From Armigeres subalbatus (lineage: Eukaryota; Arthropoda; Insecta; Diptera; Culicidae), in the NCBI RefSeq assembly GCF_024139115.2, contig NC_085141.1, positions 44,761,065 to 44,825,064 on the forward strand: DNA of 64,000 nucleotides. Direction: 5' to 3'. A program made the translations under genes and the position numbers. Numbering within the stretch: position 1 is the first letter of the stretch; each line of letters begins with the position of its first letter. The notes under the pieces were generated by a model. The model was not told the origin of the DNA, did not search any database, and saw only the letters and a program-made list of their open reading frames with translations. Positions 9,970 to 21,155 of the stretch are shown in pieces.

Positions 9970-12900
9970 TAAGGGTATGCGATAACACTCTTTTTCCTAA
10001 CGAAACGAAACGGAACGAAATTTAAAATGTCTGTGTTAATTCGGATCGAAACGAAACGAAATATAGATTTCTTTCGAGACTTCGAAACGATACGAAATCA
10101 AGTTTCATTTAATTCGAAATTTTTCGAAACGAAACGAAATTTAATTTTTTTTTTCGCGGAATTTTTATTAAATTGGTTTTACATTATGTACGTAATTCTG
10201 ATTTCATCTTTTCGAAGTCGAATAACTGTTTTGCGACCATAATAACCATAATAACAGAAGAGGCAATCTGTGATAAATCGCCACATTCTCGCCGCATATA
10301 CCATTGGCGATAAGGCAATACCACAGCATTTGTGCCGCTTTCAAAGGAATTCATCGTGGAGCGTGTGTTCCCGTGGTTTTATAGTATTGACTTAGTCAAA
10401 ATTAGAAAATGAATGCTTAGATTTATTTTCTTATTTATATACTCTATTATGTATCCACATCTGCCAGGCGTATACGTAGTGTAACTGCCAGTGACGTCCG
10501 CCGTCTATGCAGTGAACGTCCACACGTCCCAAGCTAGCTCACCGTTGGGGTTCTCAGGCTTACCTTTACTTGCTCAAGTGATACACGACGGAATAGCGAA
10601 GGGAAGTGGACAATACAACGAGAGTTCGACGCAATTGCATGCACATAGGGATAGCGTTTGAAAGAACCGAAGATTTAAATATACATTTTTAATTATATTT
10701 TATTTTTCATTTGATATTCCTGGGTTTTGGATTGGTGGGAAGAAAGAAAGGGTTGCGGCCTTACAAAGTTGGTCGACATTGTCATGCTCAGGCGTTTTGA
10801 CATACCTGGGTACTCAACGGTACCTGCAACGGGGTTTGAAGGAGCTCCTCCCCGGACCCGCTAGTGGATTGTTGACCGGGCTGACAGTGGTTGGTAGTTT
10901 GAAGCGACTATGCTTCTCCAGGTCCTCTGAATAGGTTGTCGACGAGGCTGTAGTCTTGGACACGTGGGAGGAGAGGGCTCGATGATTCGTTGTGTTGTCT
11001 TTCGGGCTCCGCGAGGTAGGCAGCCGACACGGTCGTAGCGTTGGACACGTCGTGGGCGGAAGCTTGAGGGTTAGTTCGAGATTTTTTTCCAGTCCGGAAC
11101 GCAGCCAGCGATCTGCAGCGTTGAACACATAGGTGACTTGTCGAAGATTTTTCTCGGCTTCGCGGAGTTGCCGCCAGTGATCTGCAGCATTGGACACGTA
11201 GACGGGGTGGGAAGGGGGGGATCTTGAAATTCTCTTTGATACACATTCACGGCCTCAAGGGGCAGGCAGCCGACGAGGCTGAAATGTTGTACACGTGGGC
11301 GGTATGTATAAGCACTCTTGGCTCCACGGGGATGCCGCCAGTGATCTGGAGCGTTGGACACGAAGACGGTGGCTTGAGATTCTTCCTAATGCTCTTTCAC
11401 AGCCCCAAGGGGCCGGAAGCCGACGAGGCTGAAATGTTGGACACGTGGGCGGTTTGTCGAAGCTCTGTCTCGGTTCCGCGGAATGAGCCGCGACGTTGAA
11501 AACTGCGACGATTGGTGATTCTTCGAGGTTTGTTCCCAGCTCGGTGGGATAGATAGCCGGCGAGACGGTAGCGTTTAGCACGTGGAGGCAGCTTGAGAAA
11601 TAGTCGAGGTTTTTTTTCGGCTCCGCGGGACTCACGACGCACTACGGGCTTTTCTATCGGAAACAATCCTCCGGACGGGTATCAGCCGTTCACCGCGCAC
11701 ACTCTTCAACATTCGGGACGTTCTAGGCTCCCTTCACCGGCACACTAAGACCTCGCTAAATCAACGTTTCACAAGGAAACGTTCTTCTTTTACAGCTTTT
11801 CTCCGGTCAATCGAGAGGTCTGTACCCGATCACAGTCAAAATACGACTCCTCGACTAGTCCACGATCTTTCGCTCGGCTCCCCCGATTTTCTCTTTCTCT
11901 GCACCCCTCCTTCGACGTTCGGCTTCGGTATAGCGGAAATGGTGTTGCCGTCTTTCTTTCAATTTTGCTCCAAGGGCCGAAATAGGGAGAGGGGATAGGA
12001 CAGTGGGTACACTTTAACTAGGTGAAACGCCTCGATATTGTTTCCTATGTATATACATGTTATGCAAGTATGCCGATGGTTCGTCCATTGTTACTATATT
12101 CGGTAACAGTAGATAGAGAACTGATATTACTAGACCAACATTTGAAAAGGGCATATCAGCCAAAATTTATTCCTTCTCATTCTTCGTCTACATATATAGC
12201 ATACATTTGCTCACTAGAAGAATCCTGTGCACCTTTCTAAAATGCACAAAGATATGTAGTTCAGATTGAATTTCACAGACCCATAGTCTTATATACAATC
12301 AGCTAGACAAACTGAGCTATTTTCTGTGTGTCCTTGGCATATGAGAACAGCTGTTATGGTCAGTATAAGCTGAAAGCAATCATAAGTAAAGAACTTTCAG
12401 CAATTTTAATGATCTTTCAACCAGTACTGGATTTTTTTGTTTTGCAAATTCTATGCGAAGATCTAGAAATGCCCACAAATCTGCAATGTTCCTTACATAT
12501 TGTGCAAATAGTCAAAGAAAAGCTTATCAGCTTGATTAACAGTACACATCGTAGTTGCTAATCATGATTGGCCGAGAAACAGCAAATATGCACAGCTTAC
12601 CAATTAAATAATATTCTTGCGATACAAAAAAGTTATTCTTATTGTATACTTGCTTCGGAGTTTCCAATTCATGACCAAAAACGATGCTTATAGTGAATTT
12701 AGGTTTAGGAGAGTTAGTTTTACATTAGTTTTACAATTAGTTTTACACTCATTGTTATAAGAGATCGAGGAATGCTCTGCATCTCCGTGAGCGCTATGGG
12801 AAAGGAATCGTTGGTTAGTTGAGAAGGTAATTCACGTGAAACCCCTTGGTAAGCGACAAAATATTTATTGTGAACGAAGTTATTTTGAAAACAAGAAGAC

Positions 12901-13624
12901 GAAAACTGTGTTTCGGATCAATCCAATGCAAGACCAATGTGCTTCGTTTAATAATCTTCTACAATACGATCGATTCCGCACTAAATAATTTTGTGCTCTT
13001 CGATGCAGACATTAGTTTTATCAGCTTGCGTTCTCCCACACTAGCTGGCGTGATCAGCATCAACACTATCGATTCCATACTTGTTCGATTGCACACTAGT
13101 TAAACGAATTTCTGCTACGCGAGGTAGATTTGTATCACTTCGCGTTCTCCCGGACTAGCTGCCGTCCCATGACCAGCAGCAACACGATTAATTCCATATT
13201 CATATTGTGCAAATAGTAAAAAAATATCACAAAATTTAAATTTTAATCATGGAAACACTGAAGACGTTTTATAGAAGAAAACTACATGCATATTTGTCGA
13301 CTAAGAATAGGGTTATGTAGTAAGAATTAATAGAACAAATTGTACAACATAAAGTTTTGAAAACAACTTTACGATTTTGTTCAGCGGCGCAGCCAAAATT
13401 TTCGATAATATAAAGTATGGTTTAAGTTTAAATTTGTTTCGAAATTCCGCGGCATTCCGTTAAATTTCGTTTGAAGCTAGTTTTTCTAGCGAATTTTTTG
13501 TAATTTTACGAAACGAAACGAAATCAAAAAATCAGATTTCGCCATGCTCAAATTCCGCGAAATTCCGCGGAATTTCGTTTCGAACCACCTAAAACGAAAT
13601 TTTTCGAAATACCGCATATGCTTA
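9970..13624. mobile_element. Non-autonomous hAT-type DNA transposon
   Basis: The ends read TAAGGGTATGCGATAA on the left and, reverse-complemented, TAAGCATATGCGGTAT on the right. The identical 8-bp GTTGCGAA flanks them at 9962-9969 and 13625-13632. An 8-bp target duplication is the hallmark of hAT elements. Both subterminal regions are full of short CGAAACGAAA motifs in opposite orientation, a pattern seen at hAT ends where transposase binds. No transposase frame is visible in the 3655 bp, so mobility would need a partner. The interior holds a GC-rich tandem block and otherwise unrecognised AT-rich sequence. A matching left end stands alone at 61335. Confidence 0.85.
10740..11640. repeat. GC-rich degenerate tandem repeat inside the hAT element
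   Basis: A core like TTGGACACGT recurs at about 10965, 11043, 11124, 11190, 11286, 11353, 11436 and 11573, with spacing mostly between 65 and 97 bases. It is usually preceded by GCCGCCAGTGATCTG or GCCGACGAGGCTGAAATG. Overlapping open frames on the minus strand (such as those around 10814-11666) are by-products of this repetition. The composition contrasts sharply with the AT-rich flanks, so this may be a separate nested element. Confidence 0.7.
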
Positions 13625-13859
13625 GTTGCGAATCCCATTGTTTTCATATGGGACTCGCAACTATAGGAACACTACCGCAACTATTGGTGCAAAGCAGAGA
13701 AAAGGAAATGGTATTTTAATGATACTTTACCAATTTTGATGCAATTCTCAACCTCTTTTGCTGTATTTCGTGTAATGACAGGTAAACAAATTCATAGACT
13801 ATATGGGTTGCTGCGTTAAATACGTAGATTGTGTAAAAACAGCACTACCGCAACTATAG

Positions 13860-13925
13860 GAACACCCACGACTATCGGAGCTTTTACCCTAGCGTCTATC
13901 GGAACTTTTACCCTAGCGTCTATTC
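13860..13925 (+). repeat. Short direct repeat with CTTTTACCCTAG
   Basis: Two near-identical copies of CTATCGGA(G/A)CTTTTACCCTAGCGT lie in tandem. The motif is inverted relative to AGGGTAAAAG at about 9731 and may mark the right edge of the outer element that hosts the hAT insertion. Confidence 0.5.
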
Positions 13926-14447
13926 CGTATGCCTGCAACTTGGCAATCTCTCCGCTTTGAATCAAAGGCATGTTCATTTCATATCGTCTATCTCTTCAAT
14001 GATCGAGATGGCTCGGTGCAGGTGGCTACATCAATTTGCGTCCTATCTCCTTCTAGTCTAGTCTACACATTCACAGCCAGTTCGTGAAAGAATTCTAGAA
14101 AGTGATAGACTCGAGTACCTACATCAGTAGAAGCATAAGTACTAGAACGCTAGTGGCGCTGTAGTCAATTAAATTATTTGTCCAAGTTATGCTTCAACAA
14201 GCTTCAATTGGCCATAATTTATGCATCTTGTTGTAGTGCATGTTTTGTTTCATCACGAACATCGGTTTGACACTTGTAGTACCGGTACTTTGGCTGCCAG
14301 GTCGAAGTAACCTACATGTTACTCACGCGAACGAATTAGCAATCTTATACTTTTGAATCGACTACCTAGTACATTTATCACTTTTGTTGTCAATGATTAT
14401 ATATGTACACTTTTTGAATAGCTACATCACGTATACATCAGCCATCA

Positions 14448-15000
14448 GAAATGGAGCGGTTCACAGCACGGCAAACTCAAAACCGATTCATCATTGATTA
14501 CTCATATGTATATATATAACCAATATACGATACAGGTCGGAATCCATTATCCGATTTTTTTCACTCCGGATAATCGAATCACCAGGAATAAAAAATCTGC
14601 ATTTAAATAACGAAAAACTTATGTTTTATTTTATTTGCAGTTGTTTAGCCGAAAGTTATGTAGGAAAAACCTTGAGTAATCCACCTAGCGGTATTCAGGA
14701 CTTTCGGGTGTATTATGGAAAAGTATTGTTTTTGCCATAACTTTGGAGTCCATAGTTCGATCCAACCCATTTTCAATATGAATGATAAGTCAGGAATTCC
14801 ATTTGAATGCATCTTTTTGGTTGAGAATAGGTGCAAATAAAAATAGCTAGAATATTTCCACGCATTTTGTACAAAAATAGCATTTTCCTCATCATTTCTG
14901 AGCCCACAGTTTGATCTACTCAATTTTCAATAGAAAACAATGAAACTTTTGAATCCATTGCCCGATCTACCCAATTTTCATTAGGATACAATGTGAAGAC
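14448..15000 (+). repeat. Dispersed repeat, copy B
   Basis: Almost base-for-base the same as 4317-4874, with scattered substitutions, over about 550 bases. Both start in CATCAGAAA(C/T)GGAGCGGTTCA and end at GGATACAATGTGA. It contains the pogo-like ATTATCCGA / TCCGGATAATCG pair near 14545-14580. The 92-codon frame on the minus strand within it is interrupted in copy A, so it is unlikely to be a gene. Confidence 0.8.
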
Positions 15001-15277
15001 TCTACAAGACCTAAGCGATTACATCGTTGCAACGCCGACAACTAGTCGCCGCGATTCTATTGTTGGATCTTTGCAGGCAATGTTCCATTTACTAACGGTG
15101 ACAGAATCGCAATCCAAAATTATGGATTTTATATAAAGGGGGATATTTTGCAAGATAAAATCCTTTAGGCCATCGGTACTGATGACGCATTTTGACTTGT
15201 TTTACTCATGGTCGTTCACAACGTCGGTGAAGGCAATATTTCTCTGCCCCTTTTTCGCATTTGCATTAGGTGACGAA

Positions 15278-16500
15278 ATAGTAGTTTGTGCAACTAGTTG
15301 CAAAAAGATGATTTTTTCAGCACGAGTTGTACGTTTATCCAACGAGGCTTGCCGAGTTGGATAAATACTACGAGTGCTGAAAAAATCGAGTTTTGCAACG
15401 AGTTGCACACGCTATTTTTTGCAATTACTAAAAATAGGCTTAAATATGATAAATCTGTTCTAAAATGGTACAATTTTATTCACTTAACAAGACCAATCTT
15501 GCCACAAAATCATGTTGCTGCAGAAACAAACAGATTCCATGTTATCGTGCCCCATTGTGTGCTCGACAAACCATAAGGCGATAGATAAACCTGCCTTTAG
15601 AGAATTTGATGTCATGTCCATCAAATTATTTCATTTATTACGTGACACAGAGAATGCACTATTTGAACACTCACCCAAGCAAATTCAGCTAAATGTGGTC
15701 ATGTAATTATTGTTCTAATGCTGTTGTTCCATTATAGCACCCAAATGAGTGCTTTAATGGATTTTTTTGCAATTCCTGATCATAATATTTGGTTTACAGT
15801 TCGCATTTGAGTGATAAAACGGCCTACTTTTCCATACCAATGGAATTGGTGCTTTAATGATCATTATGCAACTCAAATGGGTTGCATAAAGTTCATTATA
15901 GCACTCATTTGGGTGCTATAATGGAAAACCAGCATTGGAACAATACTTACATGACCACATTTTGCTCAATTAGCTTGGGTGAGTGTTCAAATTGTGTATT
16001 CTCTGTGTCGCGTAATAAATGAAATAGTTTAATGGACATGACATCAAAATTCCCCAAAGACAGATTTATCTATCGCTATATGGTATGTCGAGCATTCAAT
16101 ATGTCACGATAACATGGAATCTGTTTGTTTTCTGCAGCAACATGATTTTTTGGCCAGATTTATCATTAAACGTAAATCAGACAGTACCATTTTGGTTCAG
16201 AGTTATCATATTAAAGCCCATTTTTCGTCATTGCAAAAAATAGCGTGTGCAACTCGTTTCAAAACTCGATTTTTTCAGCACTCGTAGTATTTATCCAACT
16301 CGGCAAGCCTCGTCGGATAAACGTACAACTCGTGCTGAAAAAATCATCTTTTTGCAACTAGTTGCACAAACTACTATTATGCAACCCATTTGAGTTGCAT
16401 AATGTTCATTAAAGCACTCATGTCATCGGTATAGAAAAGTAGGCCGTTTTATCACTCAAACGCCAACTGTAAACCAGGTATTATGATCAGGAATTGCAAA
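15278..16500. repeat. Complex interlocked inverted repeats (order X-Y-X'-Y')
   Basis: Segment X (about 15278-15770) is repeated in reverse complement as X' (about 15895-16378). The match includes TTTGTGCAACTAGTTGCAAA at the outer edge and CGAGGCTTGCCGAGTTGGAT further in. Segment Y (about 15770-15892) is repeated in reverse complement as Y' (about 16380-16500), including GATAAAACGGCCTACTTTTC. A simple palindrome would have the order X-Y-Y'-X'; here the two pairs interleave. No protein-coding frame of note is present. Confidence 0.8.
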
Positions 16501-16538
16501 AAATTTGGTTTTTGTCTTGTTATGATCCAAAAAGCCTT

Positions 16539-16712
16539 AAGGTTTCCCCAAACACACGCGATGCGACAGTCGCGACGCGATTCTATCGCTTGGCGACAGC
16601 GATTCTATCGCCGTTGGTATGGAAGCGTAAAAAGAGCAGCGACCCAACGATAAAATCGCGGCGAATAGTTGTCGCCGTCGCGGCGATGAAATCGCTTAGG
16701 TCTGGGGGAGCC
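16539..16712. mobile_element. Short MITE with GC-rich inverted arms
   Basis: AAGGTTTCCCCAAACACACG on the left pairs with AAGGCTCCCCCAGACCTAAG (reverse complement of the right end). The arms continue into CGCGAT / ATCGC motifs. The interior repeats GCGATTCTATCGC. A related 'cgccgcgattctattg' fragment lies at about 15050. No coding capacity. Confidence 0.6.
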
Positions 16713-17969
16713 TTTATACTTCTTTTATATCGTCGTTTTTATCAATTAAGAGCGAATTCTGCTATTCCACTAATGCACCCAAACACATCGTTTTTTGATG
16801 GCAAGGCTTCGTTTACATCTGTCGAATTTGCGGTTGCTTCGTCAGTTTTTAATTGACATAAATGGCAAATCTGAACATTTTGTCTAAAATGCAACAGCTA
16901 AATTTACAATCGATCAATTCGTGGAAATTAATTCATGGAAGTAAGATTAAATATATAGAACACCCCTACTTCAGTCCCTCTAAATCCAGAACGTTCATGT
17001 TTCTTCAAACAATTATATTTTGTATGAATGTAACAGTAATATATTTATTTGCATTCATGAATTTGACATGTACAAGCCAATATGTAAATTTCAATATACA
17101 AAACAATCCTTTTTTCAACCCCCCCTCTCACAACCTAGATACGTCCGATATTGTTAAAATAATCATATTGTATATTATAATATAGAAATTATTTAAAAAA
17201 AAATGAAGAGAAAAAATACTCTAGATTTTGAAACTTTTGAAATACTTTACCTATTTTCAATCTACCGTGTTGTGCCTATATTCCAATCAGCGCCTAATTC
17301 CGTTCACGCAAGACAAAATGATAAATAATAAAGAGTTTTTGTCTAAAACCAACAGAAAAATATCCTTGTACTTTTCTATGGTTATGTATGCATGAAATGA
17401 AACGAAAACCAGCGTCATTTTTAGAGATTAATAATGAAAATTTAAACAACATTTGTTGGTCGTCACTACGAGCGCCATTTTGACTGTTTTCATTAACCCA
17501 CTTGCTAAGAACGTCTGTCATAATATTTAAGCATTTTTAAGTGAAAATTTGCCCTGGATTTCAAACACAGCAGCATAACAAGACAAAACAGGTAACAATA
17601 TAGCGTATTACTAAATTGTTGCCTGTATTTTCCCGATAGAAAATGCTGAAAAGTGAAAAATATCTTGACCGGAATAAGGGTACATCTAAATCTGTTCGTT
17701 CCTTATTCCGTTCATTGGGTTTGGAGGATGGATTCCGTAAAATTCCGTGTTTGAGAATATAATCTATGAGCAAGAAAAGGTACATCGTACATTAAGCCAT
17801 ATGAATGGTGAACATTTGAAATTCTATCCCGCAAGCCGGCAGACCGAAAGGAATTCCGTTAACAACTCTACTCGAAATTTCAACATAAATTTTGGACATA
17901 CTGCTTCAAAAACAGATGCAAACCATAAAAAAGTTGAAATAAGGGGGCAAATAATTTTTGTGAGATCTT
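16713..17969. other. Intergenic, no gene assigned
   Basis: AT-rich. The 107-codon frame at 16862-17185 contains a hydrophobic stretch (FLQTIIFCMNVTVIYLFAF) but no family signature, and it ends in low-complexity sequence. A 111-codon frame at 17747-18082 runs into the first satellite unit. I cannot support either as a gene. Confidence 0.4.
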
Positions 17970-18735
17970 TTAGGGCTTCCAAACCTTCCTTGAGTTCAGA
18001 TCTTGATGATCTACATAAACAACAAAGCGTTTTACGGGGCCTCAATCCTAATATGAAGTTGGAAATGGTACTTGAGACATAATTGAACTATTTTTATCAA
18101 ACCGCAGTGTTACCAGAAGATCAACGGTACTCCAAACTATTCTTGAGTTCAGATATTGAAGGTCTGCAACACCAACATAGTGATTCATAGGGTCCTGAGC
18201 TTGTGTGATAGTTGGAGCAACCCCATGGGATATCATTACACCAGTATACACAAATCACAACATTTTCAGAGTTCCTGCGGTATTCCAAATCATTCTTGAG
18301 TTCAGATATTAGAGGTCTACAGGACCAACAGAGTGATTCATAGCTTGTGTGTTAGTTGGTGAAGCCCCATGGGACATCATTACACGAGTTTATCCAAAAC
18401 ACAATCTTCCCAGAATATTTACGGTACTCCAAACCACTCTTGAGTTCAGATATTGGGGGTCTATAAGACCATCATATTGATTCAACGGCTACTTAACTTA
18501 TGTATAAGTTGCAGAAACCCCATGAGACATCATTACACCAGCATATGAAAATTATGATATTCCCAAAATTTCTACGGTACTTCAAAGCATTATTAAGTTC
18601 AAGTATTGGAGGTCTACAAGATCAACAGAGTAATCCATAGGTTCTTGAGCTTGTATGTTAGTTTGAGCCCTATGGGACATCATTGCACCGGTATATACAA
18701 ATCATAAGCTTTCCAGAATATCTACGATACCATAC
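17970..18735 (-). repeat. ~150-bp tandem satellite, inverted block
   Basis: Units marked by GGTACTCCAAAC...TTGAGTTCAGATATT start at about 18125, 18276, 18421 and 18574 (spacing 145-153), with a degenerate unit before them from about 17970. In reverse complement they align with the monomers of the next block: CTGAACTCAAG...TTTGGAGTACCGTAG against CTGTACTCAAGGATAGTTTGGAGTGTCGTAG. The same satellite is therefore present in the opposite orientation. Confidence 0.8.
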
Positions 18736-20880
18736 ATGAGCTATTCCAACGCATAAACATAGTTGAGACATCGAAGATTTTCATGTTGATCGTTTTGAAT
18801 ATTAGGATCTGTACTCAAGGACAGTTTAGAATTTCGTAGATTCAACGAATTCTGTAGTGTATCTGTAATGATATATTGAAGTCCCATGGAGCTATTTCAA
18901 CTCATAAAACGAGTAGGGACATCGAAGATCTGCAGATCGATTTGAATATTAAGATCTGTACTCAATGAAAGTTTGGAGAGTCGTAGATGGCGAGCGAAGT
19001 ATGTAGTATATCTGTAATTGTGTTACAAGGTACCGTGGAGCTATTCCAACTCATGAAAATAGTGGGGACATCAAAGATCTTCTTGTTGATCCATTTGAAT
19101 ATTAGGATCTGAGCTCAAAGACAGTATGGAATGTCGTAGAAATTCAACGAATTCTGTTATGTGTCTAAAATGGTGTTACGAGGTATCTTGAAGCTATTCC
19201 AACTCATAAAAATAGTTGAGACATCGAAGATCTTCGTGTGCATCGATTTGAATATTAGGATCTGTACTAGAATAGTTTGTAGTGTTGTTTATATTTAACG
19301 AATTCCGTGGAACTATTCCAACTCATAAAACTAATGAGGACATCGAAGATCTTCATGTTGATCGATCTGAATAATGAGATCTGTACTCAAGGATAGTTTG
19401 GAGAGTCGTAGATGTCGAGCGAATTCTGTAGTTTGTCTGTAATGGTGTAATAAAGTCCAGTGGTGCTATTCCAACTCATAAAAATAGTTGCAACACCGGA
19501 GATCTTCATGTTGATCGATTCGAACATTGAGATCTATACTCAAGTATAGTTTGGAGTGTCGTATATATTGATCCAATTCTGTAGTGTGTTTATAATGGTG
19601 TTACAAGATATCTTTGATCTATTCCAACTCATAAAACTTATAAGGACAGCGAAGGTCTTCATGTTGATCGATTTGAATATTAAGATCTGTACTCAAGAAC
19701 AGTTTGGAATGCCGTAGATATTGATCGAATTACATAGTTTGTCTGTAATGGTTTGTTTGTTTTTATTAACGGCATTTCATACCGCTGGAGTGCATTCATG
19801 CCGAATCAAAAAGTATCCCTGCTACGCTACAATACATTTCATTTTTTCTTCGATCTTGTGTTATATACTTTCCATCCTGATTCGGGAAGATTTTCTCCGC
19901 TGTAGTGTAGTTCTTTCACGCAGCCCTCATCACTACACGATCTCTTCCGATCTTGTTCGCATCTAGCCTCGTTCGATTCATTTGTTCCAGTCGACAACCG
20001 TCTCTTTGCCGTGGTCCCGCATTGTGGGTCGATGTGTGCCTAATGGTCGTTCTCATTGTCTGTATCCGTATCGTTGCGATTTTGGTCCATCTCTTTACTC
20101 TGTTGTTCGGCGTTGTATGAAACTGTTCGTTTTTCTTGCTAAGTTCCTTCGCTCGATGCCACTTGTTTGTTTGGACTTCGGAAAGTTACAAGTGTAGATT
20201 CGTTATCTATCACGCGACGGTATTTGTACCTCCATCCTCATCCGTTTCACTCTGACACCGTTTGGTACCCCAGGAAAGAAGTTCTTCCACAGACATATAT
20301 CGCCTCCACTTTTGTACGTAAACAGTGTTTTCGCGACTGGTAAGCGATGAAATTTGTGCGCATAGGCATCGCATAACAGAAAAACAATTCTATTATGCAT
20401 GCATTCTGGTTGTCTGGGTATGGTGTAATAAAGTCCCGTGGTGCTATTCCAACTCATAAAAATATTTGAGACACCGGAGATCTCCATGTTGATCGATTTG
20501 AACATTAAGATCTGAATTCAACGATAGTTTGCAGTGTAGTAGATATTGATCGAATTCTGTGGTGTGTCCGTAATGGTGTTACGAGGTATTTTGGAGCTAT
20601 TCCAACTCATAAAACTAATGAAGACATCGAAGATCTTCATGTTGATCGATTTGAATATTAAGATCTGTACTCAAGGATAGTTTGGAGTGTCGTAGATGTC
20701 GAACGAATTCGGTAGTTTGTCTGTAATGGTGTAACGATGTCCCGTAGAGCTATTCTAACTCATAAAAATAGTTGAGACATTGAAAATCTTCATGTTGATC
20801 GATTTGAATATTAAGATCTGAATTCAAGGATGGTTTGGAGTATCGTAGATATTGTTAAAGATCTGTTGTACCACTCGGCA
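18736..20880 (+). repeat. ~150-bp tandem satellite, main block
   Basis: The monomer landmark GAGCTATTCCAACTCATAAA recurs at about 18737, 18890, 19039, 19192, 19313, 19466 and 19617. After an insertion it recurs at about 20441, 20596 and 20749. Spacing is mostly close to 150 bases. Each unit carries GACATCGAAGATCTTCATG and TCTGTACTCAAGGATAGTT. The array decays after about 20880 but a partial unit (CTCAAGGATAGTTTGGATG) persists to about 20980. Confidence 0.85.
19752..20416. other. Insertion of unknown sequence inside the satellite
   Basis: The satellite text breaks off at about 19751 (tctgtaatgg) and resumes at about 20417 (tggtgtaataaag) at the matching place of the monomer. The ~665 bases between are not satellite. 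They begin with a T-rich stretch (tttgtttgtttttatt) and contain short open frames on both strands without a recognisable domain. I see no clear inverted ends or target duplication. Confidence 0.6.
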
Positions 20881-20989
20881 GGTGCAGGATTTCATCGTTA
20901 AACGTTTCAATTATAATTATTCAACAAGAATTTGGTGTTGAATCCTAAGAACATCAAAATTACAACTCAAGGATAGTTTGGATGCTCTA

Positions 20990-21155
20990 GATCATCGTAT
21001 GGCCCGTAACCTGACCTATGCAATATTTTTTCTGGATGGACCAGTTAATTTTGAACATTTTTGCTGAAGAAAGCAAGGCTCTATCTCTTAAAACTGATTT
21101 TTGACAGCTGATTTTCGTCTTGGGTCATATATGACCCATCCGTATTGAATCGGTT
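20990..21155 (+). repeat. Satellite-linked terminal module, copy 1
   Basis: A non-tandem segment with GAACATTTTTGCTG(A/G)AG and the palindrome GGGTCATATATGACCC (21122-21137) followed by ATCCGT...GGTTAA. The same module follows the second satellite block at 49870-50038, in the same orientation. Confidence 0.65.

Larger units (their letters stand above)
9951..13680. repeat. Hairpin sequence split by a hAT insertion
   Basis: GTGTTCCTATAGTTGCGA at 9951-9968 is the reverse complement of the segment at about 13662-13680 (TCGCAACTATAGGAACAC). If the 3.65-kb insertion and one copy of its 8-bp duplication are ignored, the two arms and the ATGGGA/TCCCAT just inside them form a hairpin with a very short loop. 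Further partial copies of CGCAACTATAGGAACAC occur at about 13850. The host sequence is probably part of another inverted-repeat element bounded by AGGGTAAAAG (about 9731) and CTTTTACCCT (about 13880). Confidence 0.7.

Noticed and set aside
10814..11666. Overlapping minus-strand frames (HWRQLREAEKN-type repeats) as a repetitive protein
   Set aside because: They arise from a degenerate tandem DNA repeat inside a hAT-type element, overlap each other in three frames and have no conserved domain.
14645..14923. 92-codon minus-strand frame
   Set aside because: It lies in a dispersed repeat and is broken in the other copy at 4317-4874.
15278..16500. A CRISPR-like or integron-like array, suggested by recurring short blocks
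   Set aside because: The repeats are few, long and inverted, without regular spacers, and the window is clearly from an insect genome.
17747..18082. 111-codon frame as a gene
   Set aside because: Its 3' part lies in the first satellite monomer and no domain is recognisable.
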